A DNA stretch of 64,000 nucleotides from positions 248,001 through 312,000 of the forward strand of contig NZ_JAKKDV010000004.1 in the NCBI RefSeq assembly GCF_021728415.1, written 5' to 3'. The position numbers and the translations under genes were made by a program. The stretch's first letter is position 1. Each line of letters opens with the position of its first letter. This document shows, one piece after another, positions 45,911 through 54,520 of this stretch. The notes beneath the pieces are model-generated. The model was not told the DNA's origin. It did not search any database and worked only from the letters and a program-made list of their open reading frames with translations. This stretch comes from Flaviramulus multivorans (GTDB lineage: Bacteria > Bacteroidota > Bacteroidia > Flavobacteriales > Flavobacteriaceae).

Positions 45911-47137
45911 TTAGATGAGTTGGTTAAGTGCTATCTCAAAAGCGGTAGCACTAATTTCAGTTTTTGATTTATTTTTGTTGTAAATTTTTTCAATTGCTTC
46001 TCTAATAGTGTTCGATGTGTCATTAAAAATTGCTTCATCGGTCATTTGTACTCGACGCTCCATAAAATATGCAAATACCCGGGCCATTCCACAATTTGAT
46101 ATAAAATCGGGAATTAAACTCACTCTATAATCCGTATGCTCCATAATGGGTCCGAAGAAAATTTCTTTATCTGCAAATGGCACATTGGCACCGCATGATA
46201 TCACTTCTAAACCACTATCAATCATTTCGTCTATTTGATTTATAGTAATTAAACGTGATGCTGCACAAGGTGCAAATATTTCTGTTTTAATTGACCAAAT
46301 TTTTTCATTAATAACATCAAAAGGAATTAAGTTATCAGCTTTTAAAGTATTTCCGTTTTTAGCCAAAAAAAGTTCTGTTATCTCTTCAAAAGTAAAGCCT
46401 TCTTCATTTATTAATCCGCCAGCAATATCGATAATACCTACTACTTTTGCTCCCATTTGAGACAAGTAAAATGCAGCGGCAGCACCAACATTTCCAAAAC
46501 CTTGAATAACGGCACGTTTACCTTCAACATTTCCACCGTACACATTATAATATTGTTTTACAGCTTCGGCTACACCAAAACCTGTAATCATATCGGCAAT
46601 AGTATATTTTCTGGAAACATTAGGAGAATACGTAGGATTTTCAATAACCTTAATCACTCCTTGTCTTAACTGCCCTATTCTATTAATTTTATCCGCCTCA
46701 GTGGGTTTAAAATGCCCATTAAAAACACCTTCTTGCGGATGCCAAACACCACTTTCTTCAGTAATTGGAATTACTTCATGAATTTCATCCACATTTAAAT
46801 CTCCTCCAGTACCGTAGTAACTTTTTAAAAGTGGTGAAACCGCCTTGTACCAACGTTCTAAAACCCCTTTTTTTCGAGGATCTTTTGGGTCGAAATTTAT
46901 TCCAGATTTAGCACCACCAATTGCAGGACCAGAGACCGTAAACTTAATCTCCATAGTTTTTGCTAAAGATAAAACTTCATTCATATCGAGTCCTTTTCGC
47001 ATTCTAGTACCTCCGCCTGCTGCACCACCGCGTAATGAGTTTATCACTACCCAACCTTCTGCATCGGTTTCAGAGTCTTTCCAATTAAAAACAATTTCAG
47101 GTTCTTTATTCTCGTATTTTTTTAATAATTCTTTCAT
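45911..47137 (-). CDS. Glu/Leu/Phe/Val dehydrogenase family enzyme
   Basis: A 408-residue NAD(P)-dependent amino-acid dehydrogenase. The catalytic lysine region is GPAIGGAKSGINFDPKDPRK; the nucleotide fold begins VIQGFGNVGAAAAFYLSQMGAKVVGIID. It converts an amino acid to its 2-oxo acid plus ammonium. Which amino acid it prefers is not clear; the sequence is not a canonical hexameric glutamate dehydrogenase, and a leucine/valine or glutamate role are both possible. Transcribed with nhaD. Confidence 0.9.
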   Translation of the reverse strand: MKELLKKYENKEPEIVFNWKDSETDAEGWVVINSLRGGAAGGGTRMRKGLDMNEVLSLAKTMEIKFTVSGPAIGGAKSGINFDPKDPRKKGVLERWYKAVSPLLKSYYGTGGDLNVDEIHEVIPITEESGVWHPQEGVFNGHFKPTEADKINRIGQLRQGVIKVIENPTYSPNVSRKYTIADMITGFGVAEAVKQYYNVYGGNVEGKRAVIQGFGNVGAAAAFYLSQMGAKVVGIIDIAGGLINEEGFTFEEITELFLAKNGNTLKADNLIPFDVINEKIWSIKTEIFAPCAASRLITINQIDEMIDSGLEVISCGANVPFADKEIFFGPIMEHTDYRVSLIPDFISNCGMARVFAYFMERRVQMTDEAIFNDTSNTIREAIEKIYNKNKSKTEISATAFEIALNQLI

Positions 47138-47286
47138 TTTTTTATTTATATGATTCGTTTTTAGCTTTCTAATAATTATAGGGTGTATTCAAGGGTAGCT
47201 AAAGCTGATTCATAATGAAAGTATTAATTTACTAATGTAACAAATATAAAAAACAAAAATCCTTAAAGATTAAATTTTCATTATTT

Positions 47287-48351
47287 TTAAGGTAGATATA
47301 TTTTACCAGAACTATGATTCTTTTTAGCTCCCGTTACGCTTCGTAAACAATTAATTTCATTTCTCAGTTTTAACACACCTAAAAGCCCGAAAATGAGGGC
47401 CTCTTTATATTCTATAACTTCATTTTTTGGAATTACAATGGTTTGATTTGAATGTGCTTTTATTCTATTTATAAGGTAAGTATTGTATACACCACCACCA
47501 GTAATTAAAACATTACCTTTATTTTTTTTGTTTATTTCAGTTGCTATTTGGATTGACATGTGTTCTACAACGGTTCGTAAAACATCTTTTACATCTAAAT
47601 TATACGAGTTAATTAAAGCAAATATGTGTTTACTCACCCATTCCAACCCTAAAGATTTTGGATAATTCTCCTTGTAAAAAGGCAATGCATTTAATTGACC
47701 AAGCAAGTTTTGATTTATGCTTCCAGTTGCAGATATATTTCCTTCGTCATCATAATCCAATCCCAGTTTCTTTACATAATAGTTTAAAACAATATTTACG
47801 GGGCAAATATCATAGGCAATTCTTTCTTTATTTATTTCTGTTGAAATATTTGCAAAACCACCCAAATTCAAGCAATAATCATATTCAGAAAAAAGCAATA
47901 AATCTCCAACTGGTACCAAAGGCGCACCTTGACCACCTAATTCTACATCTTGGACTCTAAAGTCGCAAACAACTGTTTCCTTTAATAATTCTGCCAAAAG
48001 CGGTTTGTTTCCGATCTGATAGGTTAATTTATTTTCTGGTTGATGTAAAGCAGTATGCCCATGAGAACATATGGCATCAATTTGCTGAATATTATTTTTT
48101 TTGATAAAATTTTTAATAATAGTAGCTAAATGTCTCGTGTAATCGTCATCTATTCGCTCTAATTTTTCAATCGGAGAAGACACCAAACCCCTTAATGTTT
48201 CAAACCAAGTACTGCCATATGAAACCGTTTCAGAATGAATAATCTCAAATTGCCACGAATTATCAACCTTAAAATTCACAAAAACCAAATCAATACCATC
48301 TAAAGAGGTACCAGACATGACTCCTATAACATTGTATTCGGTTTTTATCAT
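47287..48351 (-). CDS. anmK: Anhydro-N-acetylmuramic acid kinase
   Basis: A 354-residue sugar kinase that opens and phosphorylates anhMurNAc, allowing recycling of peptidoglycan fragments. GVMSGTSLDGIDLV at the N terminus, ICSHGHTALHQP, CLNLGGFANIS and LITGGGVYNTYLI are the AnmK motifs. It is divergent from the acyl-CoA dehydrogenase gene and appears to be monocistronic. Confidence 0.95.
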   Translation of the reverse strand: MIKTEYNVIGVMSGTSLDGIDLVFVNFKVDNSWQFEIIHSETVSYGSTWFETLRGLVSSPIEKLERIDDDYTRHLATIIKNFIKKNNIQQIDAICSHGHTALHQPENKLTYQIGNKPLLAELLKETVVCDFRVQDVELGGQGAPLVPVGDLLLFSEYDYCLNLGGFANISTEINKERIAYDICPVNIVLNYYVKKLGLDYDDEGNISATGSINQNLLGQLNALPFYKENYPKSLGLEWVSKHIFALINSYNLDVKDVLRTVVEHMSIQIATEINKKNKGNVLITGGGVYNTYLINRIKAHSNQTIVIPKNEVIEYKEALIFGLLGVLKLRNEINCLRSVTGAKKNHSSGKIYLP

Positions 48352-48374
48352 TTGGGGTAAAAATAATAATCCAT

Positions 48375-48406
48375 ATTGAAAAATTCACACTAAAAAGCTA
48401 TATTTG
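48375..48406 (+). promoter_or_regulatory. Candidate promoter of the acyl-CoA dehydrogenase gene
   Basis: ATTG (48375-48378), a 20-base spacer and TATATTTG (48399-48406) fit the TTTG-n19/20-TAnnTTTG pattern. The -7 box ends 39 bases before the ATG at 48446, supporting that start over the earlier in-frame start at 48404. Confidence 0.6.
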
Positions 48407-48445
48407 TACACATTTTTTATCAAAATATCAATTTATTTACGAATT

Positions 48446-49588
48446 ATGAATTTTAGCCTTTCTGAAGAACATATAATGATACGCGATGCGGCTCGCGATT
48501 TTGCCCAAACTGAACTACTCCCAGGTGTTATTGAACGCGATGAAAAACAACAATTCCCAAAAGAGCTTGTGAAAAAAATGGGCGATTTAGGATTTATGGG
48601 AATTATGGTAGACCCTAAATATGGTGGTAGCGGAATGGATGCAATATCATATGTTCTTATTATGGAAGAACTTTCTAAGGTTGACGCTTCGGCATCTGTT
48701 ATAGTTTCAGTAAATAATTCTTTAGTATGTTATGGCATAGAAGCATACGGAAGTGAAGAACAAAAACAAAAATACTTAACCAAATTAGCGACTGGAGAAT
48801 ATGTAGGTGCCTTTTGCTTAAGTGAACCTGAAGCAGGTAGCGATGCAACATCTCAAAAGACTACTGCTATTGACAAAGGAGATCATTACATTTTAAACGG
48901 AACAAAAAACTGGATTACTAATGGTGGTCGTGCGGATGTATATTTAGTTATTGCGCAAACCGATAGAGACAAAGGCTCTCATGGAATAAATGCTTTTATT
49001 TTGGAAAAAGGAATGGAAGGCTTCCATATAGGTCCTAAGGAAGATAAATTAGGAATTCGTGGAAGCGACACCCATACGTTACAGTTTAATGACGTTAAAG
49101 TACCCAAAGAAAACAGAATTGGAGCAAACGGTTCTGGTTTTAGATTTGCTATGAAAACCTTATCAGGTGGTCGAATAGGTATTGCCTCTCAAGCTTTAGG
49201 AATAGCTTCGGGAGCTTATGAATTAGCTCTTAAATACTCCAAAGAGCGCAAAGCGTTTGGAACAGAAATTTGCAACCACCAAGCCATTGCATTTAAATTA
49301 GCCGATATGTATACCGATATAGAAGCGGCTAGAATGCTTGTTATGAAAGCTGCTTGGGATAAAGATCAAGGTAATAATTACGATAAATCGAGTGCCATGG
49401 CTAAGTTATATGCTTCAAAAGTTGCTATGGAACATACGGTTGAGGCAGTTCAAATTCATGGTGGTAACGGATTTGTAAAAGAATACCATGTTGAGCGTTT
49501 AATGCGTGATGCCAAAATTACTCAGATATACGAAGGGACTTCAGAAATACAAAAGATAGTGATTTCAAGAAGTTTAATTAAAGAATAA
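48446..49588 (+). CDS. Acyl-CoA dehydrogenase
   Basis: A 380-residue flavoprotein dehydrogenase of fatty-acid or branched-chain acyl-CoA breakdown. SEPEAGSDATSQKT, NGTKNWITNGG (FAD and substrate region), RKAFGTEICNHQAIAFKLADM, and the catalytic Glu in YEGTSEIQKIVISRS. The chain length it prefers is not visible from sequence; this phylum often has a short-chain or butyryl type. The start at 48446 follows a good promoter. An intrinsic terminator follows. Confidence 0.94.
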   Translation: MNFSLSEEHIMIRDAARDFAQTELLPGVIERDEKQQFPKELVKKMGDLGFMGIMVDPKYGGSGMDAISYVLIMEELSKVDASASVIVSVNNSLVCYGIEAYGSEEQKQKYLTKLATGEYVGAFCLSEPEAGSDATSQKTTAIDKGDHYILNGTKNWITNGGRADVYLVIAQTDRDKGSHGINAFILEKGMEGFHIGPKEDKLGIRGSDTHTLQFNDVKVPKENRIGANGSGFRFAMKTLSGGRIGIASQALGIASGAYELALKYSKERKAFGTEICNHQAIAFKLADMYTDIEAARMLVMKAAWDKDQGNNYDKSSAMAKLYASKVAMEHTVEAVQIHGGNGFVKEYHVERLMRDAKITQIYEGTSEIQKIVISRSLIKE

Positions 49589-49622
49589 AATTTGTAAGTG
49601 ACTAACATTCAAATTTATAAGG

Positions 49623-49652
49623 AAGGGTTCATTTTTAATGACCCTTTTTTTT
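49623..49652 (+). terminator. Intrinsic terminator after the acyl-CoA dehydrogenase gene
   Basis: AAGGGTTCATT and AATGACCCTT pair with one bulged T around TTT, followed by T residues. It separates the dehydrogenase from the arsenosugar genes. Confidence 0.8.
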
Positions 49653-49718
49653 GTTAAGTATTATCATTCTTTTCGACTTTAATTAAATAGATTTTTATCT
49701 TTAGGAAAATTATATTTT

Positions 49719-50054
49719 ATGCAAAAAACATATTATGATCCAGCCGATTTAAAAAAATTTGGAAAAATAAGTGAATGGAATCAGGAGTTAGGTGATAAAT
49801 TTTTTGAATATTACGGAAAAGTGTTTGAAGAAGGGTCTCTTTCAGCTCGTGAAAAATCATTAATAGCGTTGGCCGTTGCTCATACCATCCAGTGCCCTTA
49901 TTGTATTGATGCATATACTGGAGATGGTTTACAACGTGGTATTACTAAAGAAGAAATGATGGAAGCCTTACATGTTGCAGCAGCTATTCGAGGTGGTGCT
50001 TCATTAGTACATGGTGTGCAAATGATGAATAAAGTGAATAAATTAGAAATGTAA
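49719..50054 (+). CDS. Arsenosugar-cluster peroxidase-like protein (CMD fold)
   Basis: A 111-residue protein of the carboxymuconolactone decarboxylase/AhpD fold. HTIQCPYCIDAYTGDGLQRG holds the CxxC redox pair with a preceding His. A specific subfamily of this fold is known next to radical SAM ArsS genes, which matches the gene 52 bases downstream. It may reduce or hold an arsenical intermediate, but its reaction has not been shown. First gene of the arsenosugar cluster; TATCTTTA at 49696-49703 is a weak -7 candidate. Confidence 0.88.
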   Translation: MQKTYYDPADLKKFGKISEWNQELGDKFFEYYGKVFEEGSLSAREKSLIALAVAHTIQCPYCIDAYTGDGLQRGITKEEMMEALHVAAAIRGGASLVHGVQMMNKVNKLEM

Positions 50055-50106
50055 ATAGCCTCTTATTTCAATAGAAAAATTAGAGATTATTTATCCAAAT
50101 CAAAAT

Positions 50107-51162
50107 ATGATAACAAAGTCCCTACATAAACGTGAAAGCGCATTAGCAAAAAGTAAAAAACAACTTGAAATTCTTTCTAACGGTATTTTTCAAAACGGCG
50201 AATTACCAACTTTTAAAAATAAAATTGCCGAATCTGGTCAATTTCCGCTCACAGCAAAAAAATTAGAAATTCTCCAAATTAATGTTGGTTACATGTGTAA
50301 TCAAGTCTGTTCTCATTGTCATGTTGATGCGGGTCCAGACCGAAAGGAAATTATGACACGTGAAACCATGCAACAATGTTTGGACGTTATAAAAAATACG
50401 GGCGCTCACACCTTAGATTTAACTGGTGGTGCTCCAGAAATGAACCCCAATTTCAGGTGGTTTGTTGAAGAAGCCGCAAAAGTTGGTATTAAAGATTTTA
50501 TTGTGCGCTCCAATTTAACCATTATTCGAGCCAATAAAAAGTATTACGATTTACCAGAGTTTTTCAAAAAATATAACATTCATGTGGTGAGCTCTATGCC
50601 ACATTGGACACGTGGAAAAACTGATAAACAAAGAGGTGATGGAGTTTTTGACGCTTCTATTCAAGCCTTAAAAATGCTTAATAGTGTTGGTTATGGAATG
50701 CCCGATAGTGACCTAAAATTAGATTTAGTATACAATCCATCTGGAGCTTTCTTGCCAGCAAATCAAGCCTCTTTAGAAAAAGATTTCAAAAGGGCTTTAA
50801 AGGATGATTTTGATATTCAATTTCACAATCTATTTGCCATAACTAATTTACCGATTTCTCGATTTTTAGACTATTTAATTGCTTCAGAAAATTACGAAGA
50901 CTACATGTATGCTTTAGTTGAAGCTTACAACCCTACTGCTGTTAAAAGTGTCATGTGTACCAATACCATTTCAGTAAGTTGGGATGGCTATTTGTATGAT
51001 TGTGATTTTAATCAAATGTTAGAATTGCCTGTAAATAGTAAAGTGAAACACATCTCAGATTATAACGAAGAACTTTTAGAAGGCAGGAATATTGTCATTT
51101 CTCAACATTGTTATGGTTGTACTGCTGGTGCAGGAAGTAGTTGTCAAGGTTCCGTTGCTTAA
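50107..51162 (+). CDS. arsS: Arsenosugar biosynthesis radical SAM protein ArsS
   Basis: A 351-residue radical SAM enzyme. The 4Fe-4S cysteines are Cys64, Cys68 and Cys71 in GYMCNQVCSHCHVDAGP; TGGAPEMNP is the GGE-like motif. The C-terminal region carries more cysteines (MCTNTISVSWDGYLYDCDF, HCYGCTAGAGSSCQG) for auxiliary binding. Relatives (TIGR04167) transfer a 5'-deoxyadenosyl group to dimethylated arsenic, making the adenosyl precursor of arsenosugars. It follows the CMD protein gene and is followed 8 bases later by a glycosyltransferase gene. Confidence 0.93.
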   Translation: MITKSLHKRESALAKSKKQLEILSNGIFQNGELPTFKNKIAESGQFPLTAKKLEILQINVGYMCNQVCSHCHVDAGPDRKEIMTRETMQQCLDVIKNTGAHTLDLTGGAPEMNPNFRWFVEEAAKVGIKDFIVRSNLTIIRANKKYYDLPEFFKKYNIHVVSSMPHWTRGKTDKQRGDGVFDASIQALKMLNSVGYGMPDSDLKLDLVYNPSGAFLPANQASLEKDFKRALKDDFDIQFHNLFAITNLPISRFLDYLIASENYEDYMYALVEAYNPTAVKSVMCTNTISVSWDGYLYDCDFNQMLELPVNSKVKHISDYNEELLEGRNIVISQHCYGCTAGAGSSCQGSVA

Positions 51163-51170
51163 AAATAAAT

Positions 51171-51800
51171 ATGAATAAAGAACTACTCATAGTTTTTGTT
51201 AAGAACATAAAACTTGGAAAGGTAAAAACAAGACTTGCTAAAACCATTGGTGACCATGGTGCTTTTGAAGTTTATAAGGAACTTGTGACCGTTACAGAGA
51301 ATGCTACCAAAAGTATTTCGGCTGATGTACAAATACATTTTTCGGATGCAGTGGTTGAAACCAAGTGGAAAGATGTTTATAAAACAGTGCAAGTTGGAAA
51401 CGATTTAGGTGAGCGTATGAAAAATGCTTTTCTAAAAGGGTTTGCCAAAGGTTACGTTCGCATCGTATTAATAGGTTCAGACTTACCAGATATTAATAAG
51501 CATCATATTGAAAATGGTTTAAATAGTTTAAAAAAAAACGATGTTGTTTTTGGTCCTGCCGAAGACGGTGGATATTACTTAGTTGGGCTTACCAAAATGC
51601 ATAACTTTATTTTTGAAAACAAACCGTGGAGCGAGTTTAATTTACTAGAAGAAACAATAAAAGAGTTAACTCAAAAAAACATAAAATTTTCTACGCTAGA
51701 AACACTAAATGATATTGACACGTTTGAAGATTTAATAGCTTCAAACTTTTACAAATCAAACTTAAAATTACAAGAAAAAATAAAACAATTAAATGATTAA
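51171..51800 (+). CDS. TIGR04282-type glycosyltransferase (DUF2064)
   Basis: A 209-residue GT-A protein related to DUF2064 and nucleotidyltransferase-like folds: FVKNIKLGKVKTRLAKTIG, GSDLPDI and FGPAEDGGYYLVGL. The TIGR04282 family is recognised as an arsenosugar-cluster glycosyltransferase. The ATG at 51171 was chosen; the longer frame from 51141 overlaps arsS. Its end overlaps the phosphorylase gene by 8 bases. Donor and acceptor are not shown; a role in extending the ribose unit is an inference. Confidence 0.88.
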   Translation: MNKELLIVFVKNIKLGKVKTRLAKTIGDHGAFEVYKELVTVTENATKSISADVQIHFSDAVVETKWKDVYKTVQVGNDLGERMKNAFLKGFAKGYVRIVLIGSDLPDINKHHIENGLNSLKKNDVVFGPAEDGGYYLVGLTKMHNFIFENKPWSEFNLLEETIKELTQKNIKFSTLETLNDIDTFEDLIASNFYKSNLKLQEKIKQLND

Positions 51801-52605
51801 GTTTATTGAAGAAACAGTTGAATACCTCAATCAAAAGGGATTCGACAAACCAGAAATAGGAATTATTTTAGGTACCGGATTAGGGCAACTTATAAACGAA
51901 ATAGATATAATAAAGGAAGTAAGTTATAATCACATCCCTAACTTCCCTACTGCAACAGTAGAGTTTCATAAAGGGAAGCTTGTATATGGTAATTTAGCTG
52001 GTAAAAAAGTAGTGGTTATGCAAGGACGTTTCCATATTTATGAAGGCTATACACTACAAGATGTTACTTATCCCGTTCGTATTATGGAAAAGCTTGGAAT
52101 TCATACCTTATTAGTTTCTAACGCTGCTGGGGCTATAAATTTAGATTTCAAAAAAGGAGAACTCATGCTTATTGAAGACCATATAAATCTTCAAGGAAGC
52201 TCGCCATTAGCTTTCAAAGGCGTAGAACATTTAGGTGAACGTTTTGCAGATATGAGTGCCCCATATGACAATGAAATCAATACAACATTTAAAAAAATAG
52301 CTAAAATCCATAATATCAAGTTGCATGAAGGAGTTTATGCTAGTGTTGTTGGACCACAATTAGAAACCAGAGCAGAGTACCGTATGCTAAAAATTATAGG
52401 CGCCGACGCTGTGGGAATGAGTACAGTTCCAGAAATAATTGTAGCGAACCATTTAAAATTAAAGGCAGCAGCCGTGTCAGTTTTAACCGATGAGTGCGAC
52501 CCAGACAATTTAAAGCCTGTTGACATTCAAGATATAATTGCCAACGCAGTAAAGGCTGAACCAAACATGATTACTTTATTCAAAGAATTGATAAAAACAT
52601 TATAA
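51793..52605 (+). CDS. Purine-nucleoside phosphorylase
   Basis: A 270-residue trimeric-type phosphorylase. LGTGLGQL, the phosphate site MQGRFHIYEGY, SNAAGAIN and VVGPQLETRAEYRML (Glu191) are visible. The base-recognition position, 42 residues after Glu191 as in human PNP (Glu201/Asn243), is Asp233 in LTDECDP rather than Asn. In human PNP, Asn243 to Asp is known to allow adenosine. That fits release of adenine from an adenosyl-arsenic intermediate, but many Bacteroidota phosphorylases may share this residue. Overlaps the preceding gene by 8 bases. Confidence 0.9.
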   Translation: MIKFIEETVEYLNQKGFDKPEIGIILGTGLGQLINEIDIIKEVSYNHIPNFPTATVEFHKGKLVYGNLAGKKVVVMQGRFHIYEGYTLQDVTYPVRIMEKLGIHTLLVSNAAGAINLDFKKGELMLIEDHINLQGSSPLAFKGVEHLGERFADMSAPYDNEINTTFKKIAKIHNIKLHEGVYASVVGPQLETRAEYRMLKIIGADAVGMSTVPEIIVANHLKLKAAAVSVLTDECDPDNLKPVDIQDIIANAVKAEPNMITLFKELIKTL

Positions 52606-52641
52606 CGCATTTATTCGTCGTTATAGTAAAAAAATTAAAAA

Positions 52642-53610
52642 ATGAGCTATTTAGAAACCACTCACGATGTATACAAAGAAGCAGCATTAACACCCGATAT
52701 TGGTTTATGTTGTACCACCAACCCTATTTGGGAATTGCCAGGGTTAAAAATTCCTAAAATCATGCAAGAAATGAATTATGGTTGTGGTTCTACGGTACAT
52801 GCACGCGATTTAACCAACAATCCAAAAATGTTATATGTTGGTGTTGGTGGCGGTATGGAATTGCTGCAATTCTCATATTTCAATCGCCAAAAAGGAGGCG
52901 TAATAGGCGTTGATGTTGTTGATGAAATGCTTGAAGCTTCGCGTAAAAACTTTATTGAAGCTGAAGCACAAAACGAATGGTTTAAATCTGAGTTTGTAGA
53001 GCTTAAAAAAGGGGATGCTCTAAACTTACCTGTTGAGGATAACAGTATTGATGTTGCGGCACAAAATTGTTTATTCAATATTTTTAAAGCTGATGATTTA
53101 AAAAAAGCAATTGCAGAGATGTACCGTGTTTTAAAACCTCACGGACGTTTGGTGATGAGCGACCCAACTTGTGAACAACCCATGAATGATAATTTACGAA
53201 ATGATGATAGGTTACGTGCTTTATGTTTAAGCGGTAGTTTACCAATTGCGGAATATGTTAAAATGTTAACCGATACTGGTTTTGGAACTATTGAAATTCG
53301 TGCACGTAAACCTTACAGAATTCTAGATCCGAAGCATTATGATACCGATGAGTTAATCTATATAGAATCCATAGAAGTTGCAGCTATAAAAGACCCAATG
53401 CCTGCTGATGGCCCATGTGTTTTTACAGGGAAAGCAGCAATTTATTTTGGTGATGAATCCTACATTGATGATAATAACGGGCACATTTTATTAAAAAATC
53501 AGCCCTTAGCCGTTTGCGATAAAACAGCTAGTGCGTTGGCTTCATTAAACAGAGGTGATATTTTTATTAGCGAATCAACCTATCATTACGATGGTGGAGG
53601 CTGTTGTTAG
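52642..53610 (+). CDS. arsM: ArsM-type arsenite methyltransferase
   Basis: A 322-residue SAM methyltransferase. MLYVGVGGGMELLQF is motif I. The arsenic-binding cysteines are probably Cys48 (NYGCGST), Cys133 (AQNCLFNIF) and Cys185 (RALCLSG), with Cys23-Cys24 near the N terminus and a terminal Cys-Cys pair (321-322) in GGGCC. ArsM methylates arsenite stepwise to dimethylated forms, the substrates ArsS needs. It lies 36 bases after the phosphorylase gene. No arsR is next to it. Confidence 0.92.
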   Translation: MSYLETTHDVYKEAALTPDIGLCCTTNPIWELPGLKIPKIMQEMNYGCGSTVHARDLTNNPKMLYVGVGGGMELLQFSYFNRQKGGVIGVDVVDEMLEASRKNFIEAEAQNEWFKSEFVELKKGDALNLPVEDNSIDVAAQNCLFNIFKADDLKKAIAEMYRVLKPHGRLVMSDPTCEQPMNDNLRNDDRLRALCLSGSLPIAEYVKMLTDTGFGTIEIRARKPYRILDPKHYDTDELIYIESIEVAAIKDPMPADGPCVFTGKAAIYFGDESYIDDNNGHILLKNQPLAVCDKTASALASLNRGDIFISESTYHYDGGGCC

Positions 53611-53622
53611 GCGATAATCGCC
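53610..53622. repeat. Short palindrome at the arsM stop
   Basis: GGCGATAATCGCC begins at the last base of the arsM stop codon. Too short to be a clear terminator and lacking a T run. Confidence 0.4.
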
Positions 53623-53641
53623 ATTTGATTATTCATTTACT

Positions 53642-54520
53642 ATGAAATACTTCATTCTTATTTTTTTAATATGTTTTTTTTCTGCTTGCTCGGGAACAAA
53701 AGGGGTTATAAATAGTTCATCAAAAAATACTCCTGTAACTAAAAAAGCCAACGATTCTATTACTAAAGCAACTAATGAAGCTATAACTGAAGACCCTGTG
53801 GAAATTGTTGAGAATAAAAACATAAATAATAATGAACAACCTGAGGTAGAGCACGAAACTACTCTTATTTATGAAGAAGCATTTAATCATGTTTTATGGA
53901 ATGATTTATTGAAAAAACATGTTTCGGAACATGGTAACGTTAATTACAAAGCATTTAAAACAGATATTAATGCGTTAAAAAAATACATTACTTCATTAGG
54001 AGATAACATGCCAAATGATTCATGGATTGTTACAGATGAAATCGCTTACTGGATAAACGCTTATAATGCCATGACTATTGATTTAATTCTCCGTCATTAC
54101 CCCATTAAAAGCATCAAAGACATTAAAAACCCTTGGGAACAACGCTATTGGAAATTAGGTGATAAATGGTATAATCTTGACGAAATTGAACATCAAATTT
54201 TACGAAAAATGAACGAGCCTCGTATTCATTTTGCTATTGTTTGTGCTTCTTATTCTTGTCCGAAATTATCAAATGAAGCTTACACTTCTGAAAATTTAGA
54301 AGAACAACTTACTGAAGCTACTAGAGATTTTTTACATGATTCTCAAAGAAATACTATTTCAGAAAACCATATAGAAATTTCTAAAATATTTCAATGGTTT
54401 GCTAAAGATTTTAAACAAAACGGAAGTTTGATTGACTTTTTAAATCAATATTCAGACACACAGATTTCGGAACAAGCAAAAATCAGATACAAAGATTATA
54501 ATTGGGCGTTGAATGAGTAA
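53642..54520 (+). CDS. DUF547 lipoprotein within the arsenosugar cluster
   Basis: A 292-residue lipoprotein: signal MKYFILIFLICFFSAC with lipidated Cys16, a 60-residue Asn/Glu/Thr-rich linker, then DUF547 (DEIAYWINAYNAMTIDLILRH; RIHFAIVCASYSCPKLSNEAY). A conserved Cys-x-x-x-x-x-Cys pair lies in the CASYSC region. DUF547 proteins resemble a papain-like fold without known activity. Its position between arsM and the TIGR04283 gene, with an 8-base overlap to the latter, makes a part in export or processing of the arsenical possible but unproven. Confidence 0.85.
   Translation: MKYFILIFLICFFSACSGTKGVINSSSKNTPVTKKANDSITKATNEAITEDPVEIVENKNINNNEQPEVEHETTLIYEEAFNHVLWNDLLKKHVSEHGNVNYKAFKTDINALKKYITSLGDNMPNDSWIVTDEIAYWINAYNAMTIDLILRHYPIKSIKDIKNPWEQRYWKLGDKWYNLDEIEHQILRKMNEPRIHFAIVCASYSCPKLSNEAYTSENLEEQLTEATRDFLHDSQRNTISENHIEISKIFQWFAKDFKQNGSLIDFLNQYSDTQISEQAKIRYKDYNWALNE

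Noticed and set aside
48404-48446. Upstream start of the acyl-CoA dehydrogenase frame
   Set aside because: The first 14 residues are unlike the family and a good promoter -7 box ends at 48406, so the start at 48446 is better.
49596-49718. arsR or an ArsR operator before the arsenosugar genes
   Set aside because: The gap holds an intrinsic terminator and AT-rich sequence; I see no convincing inverted repeat operator and no regulator gene.
52601-52625. Terminator after the phosphorylase gene (TATAACG/CGTTATA)
   Set aside because: The stem is AT-rich with an 11-base loop and is followed by A rather than T residues, so it is a weak hairpin inside the arsenosugar operon.
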